From positions 1 to 7,795 of the forward strand of contig JAGVPN010000362.1 of assembly GCA_020052215.1 (NCBI GenBank): DNA of 7,795 bases. Reading direction: 5' to 3'. Numbering within the stretch: the stretch's first letter is position 1; each line of letters opens with the position of its first letter. A program made the position numbers and the translations under genes. This DNA is from Syntrophobacterales bacterium. GTDB taxonomy: Bacteria; Desulfobacterota; Desulfobaccia; Desulfobaccales; 0-14-0-80-60-11. Of this stretch, positions 4,752 through 7,795 are shown one piece after another. Under the pieces are notes generated by a model, which had not been told where the DNA came from, did not search any database, and saw only the letters and a program-made list of their open reading frames with translations.

Positions 4752-6011
4752 TTGATTAAAGAAATCAAAACTTGGCAGCAGGTCCAAGCCACCCTCACCC
4801 TGCCCGGGTCCAAGAGCTACACCCACCGCGCTTTGATGGCCGCGGCCCTGGCCGCGGGGGAGAGTGTCCTCACCAACGCCCTGGCCGCGGAAGACACCGA
4901 ACTCACGGCCCAGGCCCTGACGCAGTTGGGGGTTGGGGTCGACTGGCAGGGCACAACCATCCGGGTGACGGGCCGGGGCGGGCGCTGGCTGCCGGTGGCG
5001 TTGCCGATTTACCTGGGCAACTCCGGCACCTCCATGCGCTTCCTCACCGCCCTGGTCGCCCTGGGTGAAGGAGAATATCGCCTCACCGGCACGGACCGCC
5101 TCTGCCAGCGGCCCCTGGGGGAATTGCTGGAGGCGCTCCGCCAGGCGGGGGTCCGGGCCGTCTCCGAGAGAGGCGACGGCTGCCCGCCGGTGCGGGTCAC
5201 CGGCGGCCTCACTGGTGGGAAAGCCCAGCTTTCCGGGGCCATCAGCAGCCAGTACCTGTCGGCCCTGCTGTTCATCGGGCCCCTGGCGCCAAAGGGCCTT
5301 AAGATCGACATCACCGGGAGCCTGGTATCCCGGCCCTACGTGGACCTGACCCTGGAGGTGCTGGCGGACTTCGGCGTCTCTTATTACCGGGAGGGCTACC
5401 GCCATTTTGAGCTTCCCGGCGGCCAGGGCTACCTGCCCCGGGACTATGAGATCGAGGCCGACGCCTCCAGTGCCTCGTATTTCTGGGCCGCGGCGGCCTT
5501 AACAGGCGGGCGGGTCACCATCACCAACCTGAGCCTCGAATCCAGCCAGGGGGATGCGGCCTTCCCCGAGGTCCTGGGGCAAATGGGCTGCACCGTCGAA
5601 TCCACCCCGGCGGGGCTGACGGTTCAGGGCGGAGAATTGCGGGGCGTGGAAGTGAATATGGCCACCATGCCGGACCTGGTCCCCACCCTGGGGGTGCTGG
5701 CGGCCTTCGCGGCAGGCGAAACCGTCATCACCGGGGTGGCCCACCTGCGCCACAAGGAGTCGGACCGCCTGGCCGCAGTGGCCACGGAACTGGGCAAGCT
5801 GGGCATCGAGGCCCGGGAAACCGCCGACGGTCTGGTCATCCGGGGCGGGGCGCCCCAGGGCGCGGTCATTCACACCTATAACGACCACCGCCTGGCCATG
5901 AGCTTCGCGGTGGCCGGCCTCAAGGCCCCGGGGATGAGCATCACCGACCCCGACTGCGTGGCCAAGTCTTTCCCGGATTTCTGGGAGTTTTTTGATCGCC
6001 TTTATGTCTAA
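4752..6011 (+). CDS. aroA: 3-phosphoshikimate 1-carboxyvinyltransferase (EPSP synthase)
   Basis: This enzyme transfers enolpyruvate from PEP to shikimate-3-phosphate. It has 419 residues, full length. Landmarks are LPGSKSYTHRA with Lys21, GNSGTSMRFL at 89-98, DRLCQRP at 115-121, SSQYLSALL at 165-173, EADASSASYF at 235-244, PDLVPTLG with Asp308, HKESDRLAAV with Lys335 and Glu336, YNDHRLAMSF at 376-385, and AKSFPDFW with Lys405. The PEP-site loop keeps the Gly that corresponds to E. coli Gly96, but the residue matching Pro101 is Phe97, a position tied to glyphosate response in other enzymes. The TTG start and the first codons (about 4752-4775) are AT-rich like the TIR gene upstream, after which composition switches to GC-rich, so the acquisition junction may lie just inside this gene. 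It closes the aro cluster in this window. Confidence 0.94.
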   Translation: MIKEIKTWQQVQATLTLPGSKSYTHRALMAAALAAGESVLTNALAAEDTELTAQALTQLGVGVDWQGTTIRVTGRGGRWLPVALPIYLGNSGTSMRFLTALVALGEGEYRLTGTDRLCQRPLGELLEALRQAGVRAVSERGDGCPPVRVTGGLTGGKAQLSGAISSQYLSALLFIGPLAPKGLKIDITGSLVSRPYVDLTLEVLADFGVSYYREGYRHFELPGGQGYLPRDYEIEADASSASYFWAAAALTGGRVTITNLSLESSQGDAAFPEVLGQMGCTVESTPAGLTVQGGELRGVEVNMATMPDLVPTLGVLAAFAAGETVITGVAHLRHKESDRLAAVATELGKLGIEARETADGLVIRGGAPQGAVIHTYNDHRLAMSFAVAGLKAPGMSITDPDCVAKSFPDFWEFFDRLYV

Positions 6012-6067
6012 AATAGTTATCCTGACAGGGCTTGATAGTTGCCAGAAATAAATCATCATGGCAATCT

Positions 6068-6116
6068 GAACTCTGACCACTAACCACTGACTACTGGCTA
6101 CTGGCTACTGGCTACT
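6068..6116 (+). repeat. Heptamer array 5 (solo), upstream of transporter
   Basis: Seven 7-bp units are in register: GAACTCT, GACCACT, AACCACT, GACTACT and GGCTACT three times. The array ends six bases before the MFS start codon and occupies the place where a ribosome binding site would be. The short aroA-MFS spacer (6012-6122) shows no convincing inverted partner. Confidence 0.8.
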
Positions 6117-6122
6117 CCACAA

Positions 6123-7409
6123 ATGCCCCTGTCCCTGACCACCCGAGCCCTGCTCATCCTCACCGCCCTCAACCTCCTGGACTATCTGGACCGCTTCCTG
6201 GTGGCCTCTCTGGGCCCCTTGATGAAGGCCGACTTGGGCTTATCCAACACCGCGTTTGGATTTTTGGGAACCGCCTTTATCCTGGTATATTTCGTCACAT
6301 CGCCCCTGTTCGGCTACCTGGGGGACCGCTGGGGCCGCCTCCGCCTGATGGCCGGCGGGGCGGTGTTGTGGAGCCTGGCCACCAGCCTGACCTACTGGGT
6401 GCCGTCTTATCCCTTCCTGGTGGCGGCCCGGGGTTTGGTGGGGGTGGGAGAGGCCTCTTTCGGCACCCTGGCCCCGGCTTACCTGGCGGACCTCCTGCCT
6501 CTGGGGCGCCGGGCCCGGGCCTTAGGCCTGTTCTACCTGGCCCTGCCGGTGGGCGCCGCCCTGGCCTATATGGTGGGCAAGCTGGTGGGCAGCTACAATT
6601 GGGGCTGGCGTCCGGCCTTTCTGTTGGCTGGGTTGCCGGGGCTGGCCATGGCCGGGCTGATTTACCTGTTGAGTGAGGTCAGGTCGGAGCCGGCGACCGG
6701 CGAAACCGCCACCACCACCTGGTCCCCCCTGACTGCTTACTGGCGGCTTTTCAAGGTTCCCACCCTGCGGCGAGTAACCCTGGGGTATGGCATGGTGACC
6801 TTTGCCCTGGGGGGCTTGGCGCTCTGGATGCCCATCTATCTGCACGAAGTCAAGGGACTCACCCTTGCCCAGGCCAACCAAATATTAGCCATTTCCGTGG
6901 CTGGGGCCGGAGGATTGGGGATTTTGACCGGCGGGTTCCTGGGGTCTCACCTGCTCACCTACACCCTGGCAGCCCCCCTGTGGGTGAGTGGCCTGGGAAT
7001 TGTCCTGGCTCTCCCCCTGGCGGCGGTGGTCATCTTCGTAGCCGTCCCGGCGCTCTATATTCCGGCCCTGGCGGGGGCGATTTTCCTCCTGTTTCTGAAC
7101 CCCGGGGTGCTCACCGCGGTGGTGGTGAGCGTGGCGGGTCCCTGGCGCCGGGCCCAGGCCGTGGCCCTGAACATCGTGGTCATTCACCTGGTAGGGGATG
7201 TGCCTTCTCCCCTGCTCATCGGCTGGGTTGCGGACCTGGGCAGCCTCAAATGGGGCGTCTCCCTCACCTTGGTGGCCCTGGCCGCCGGGGCGGTGTTGAT
7301 CTTTGCGGCGCTGCCCCACCTTAAAGGCGACCTGGCCGCGGCCGGGGAGATCGATTTTCAGGATGAGCCCCCCGATCAGATTCGGGGCTCCAGTCGGCGA
7401 GGGCGGTAG
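6123..7409 (+). CDS. MFS transporter, Spinster-like family
   Basis: A 428-residue polytopic membrane protein of the major facilitator superfamily, with about 12 hydrophobic segments in two halves and a polar linker around 185-212. Spinster-like hallmarks are NLLDYLDRFLVASLGP at 17-32, the motif A equivalent GYLGDRWGRLR at 64-74, RGLVGVGEASFGTLAPAYLADLLP at 103-126, GWRPAFLLAGLPG at 161-173, and GDVPSPLLIGWVAD at 358-371. The C-terminal tail of about 28 residues is charged and cytosolic. The substrate cannot be read from the sequence. Position after aroA might hint at an aromatic or shikimate-related compound, but repeat array 5 separates the genes and this is a guess. No clear Shine-Dalgarno precedes the ATG, and the first residues run straight into helix 1, supporting this start. 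Confidence 0.88.
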   Translation: MPLSLTTRALLILTALNLLDYLDRFLVASLGPLMKADLGLSNTAFGFLGTAFILVYFVTSPLFGYLGDRWGRLRLMAGGAVLWSLATSLTYWVPSYPFLVAARGLVGVGEASFGTLAPAYLADLLPLGRRARALGLFYLALPVGAALAYMVGKLVGSYNWGWRPAFLLAGLPGLAMAGLIYLLSEVRSEPATGETATTTWSPLTAYWRLFKVPTLRRVTLGYGMVTFALGGLALWMPIYLHEVKGLTLAQANQILAISVAGAGGLGILTGGFLGSHLLTYTLAAPLWVSGLGIVLALPLAAVVIFVAVPALYIPALAGAIFLLFLNPGVLTAVVVSVAGPWRRAQAVALNIVVIHLVGDVPSPLLIGWVADLGSLKWGVSLTLVALAAGAVLIFAALPHLKGDLAAAGEIDFQDEPPDQIRGSSRRGR

Positions 7410-7549
7410 GAAGCGGCCATGCCGCCAAGGTGGGTCCTGGGGGCCTATGACGGCATAATAATCTCCGGGGTTCCATCAGGATAAGGTTGCTTATCGTGAG
7501 AAGTTAATGAACCCGAAGCGTTAAGGCAGCGCTGTATAAGGCGAGCAGG

Positions 7550-7568
7550 CTTCCCCTGCCCGGGGAAG
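7550..7568 (+). terminator. Possible weak intrinsic terminator after the MFS gene
   Basis: A 7-bp stem CTTCCCC/GGGGAAG with a 5-nt loop is followed by GGAATTTTCTTCTT, a broken T-tract. It lies 140 bases after the transporter stop and just before the tRNA promoter. It could end the operon transcript, but the T-tract is poor. Confidence 0.3.
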
Positions 7569-7580
7569 GGAATTTTCTTC

Positions 7581-7609
7581 TTGACTCATCTGGATCGACT
7601 TGTTATATT
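7581..7609 (+). promoter_or_regulatory. Sigma70-type promoter for the initiator tRNA
   Basis: TTGACT (7581-7586) and TATATT (7604-7609) are separated by 17 bp, close to consensus in both boxes. Transcription would begin near 7615-7617, about ten bases before the tRNA, giving a short 5' leader. Confidence 0.75.
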
Positions 7610-7625
7610 TTTAAGACGCCAATGA

Positions 7626-7702
<77 letters not shown>

Positions 7703-7711
7703 AATCAAATC

Positions 7712-7743
7712 AAGGGCTTAGATGATTTTCTAAGCCCTTTTTC
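7712..7743 (+). terminator. Rho-independent terminator of the tRNA gene
   Basis: A perfect 10-bp stem (7712-7721 with 7730-7739, core GGGCTTAG) with an 8-nt loop runs into TTTTTCTTTT. It begins ten bases after the tRNA CCA. The remaining 7744-7795 shows no recognisable feature. Confidence 0.9.
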
Positions 7744-7795
7744 TTTTGGTAAAAGATTCTTTCCCCAGACTATCACCCACCGAGTCGACCTAACA

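Noticed and set aside
4686..5405. Long minus-strand frame opposite aroA
   Set aside because: It is a shadow of GC-rich coding DNA, rich in Gly, Arg, Pro and Gln with no recognisable domain.
7480..7495. Hairpin GATAAG/CTTATC as a terminator for the transporter
   Set aside because: The stem is short and AT-rich, and no T-tract follows.

Overview
The window is GC-rich and carries most of a shikimate/aromatic amino acid gene cluster, all on the + strand: the C-terminal part of an archaeal-type 3-dehydroquinate synthase II, then pheA (chorismate mutase-prephenate dehydratase), aroD, aroE, a TIR-domain gene, aroA and an MFS transporter. An initiator tRNA with its own promoter and terminator follows. 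Dehydroquinate synthase II beside bacterial-style aroD/aroE/aroA and a fused P-protein suggests an anaerobic deltaproteobacterium-like lineage (Desulfobacca/Syntrophobacter-type Desulfobacterota). That placement is inference from gene content and style, not a database result.

Layout: 1-447 DHQ synthase II (5' end outside the window); 450-1535 pheA, in ATGA overlap contact; 1536-1862 a non-coding stretch with dispersed-repeat hairpins; 1857-2576 aroD; 2577-3196 a 620 bp non-coding stretch packed with hairpins; 3197-4012 aroE; 4013-4732 a strikingly AT-rich TIR gene abutting the aroE stop codon; 4752-6011 aroA with a TTG start; 6012-6122 a short spacer; 6123-7409 a Spinster-like MFS transporter; 7410-7625 a spacer with a good sigma70-type promoter; 7626-7702 tRNA-fMet; 7712-7743 terminator.

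The enzymes form a chain: DHQ synthase II makes 3-dehydroquinate, AroD dehydrates it, AroE reduces 3-dehydroshikimate to shikimate, AroA makes EPSP, and PheA takes chorismate to phenylpyruvate. Shikimate kinase, chorismate synthase and the gene supplying the DHQ synthase II substrate are not in the window. The cofactor loop of AroE reads Asp-Ile-Asp where NADP enzymes have Asn-Arg-Thr, so NAD may be its cofactor.

The most unusual structure is non-coding. The spacers on both sides of aroD are each bracketed by near-perfect inverted repeats (24 of 25 and 26 of 27 bases), and each repeat arm is a tandem array of 7-bp units. The arrays sit directly against the genes: one begins on the aroD stop codon, one begins at the base after the pheA stop, one is translated as the N-terminus of aroD, and a solo array ends six bases before the transporter start. 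The interiors hold unrelated hairpins and G-quadruplex motifs. These look like a family of heptamer-bounded intergenic cassettes invading an operon. The second accessory event is the AT-rich TIR gene (putative NADase/defence effector) placed between aroE and aroA.
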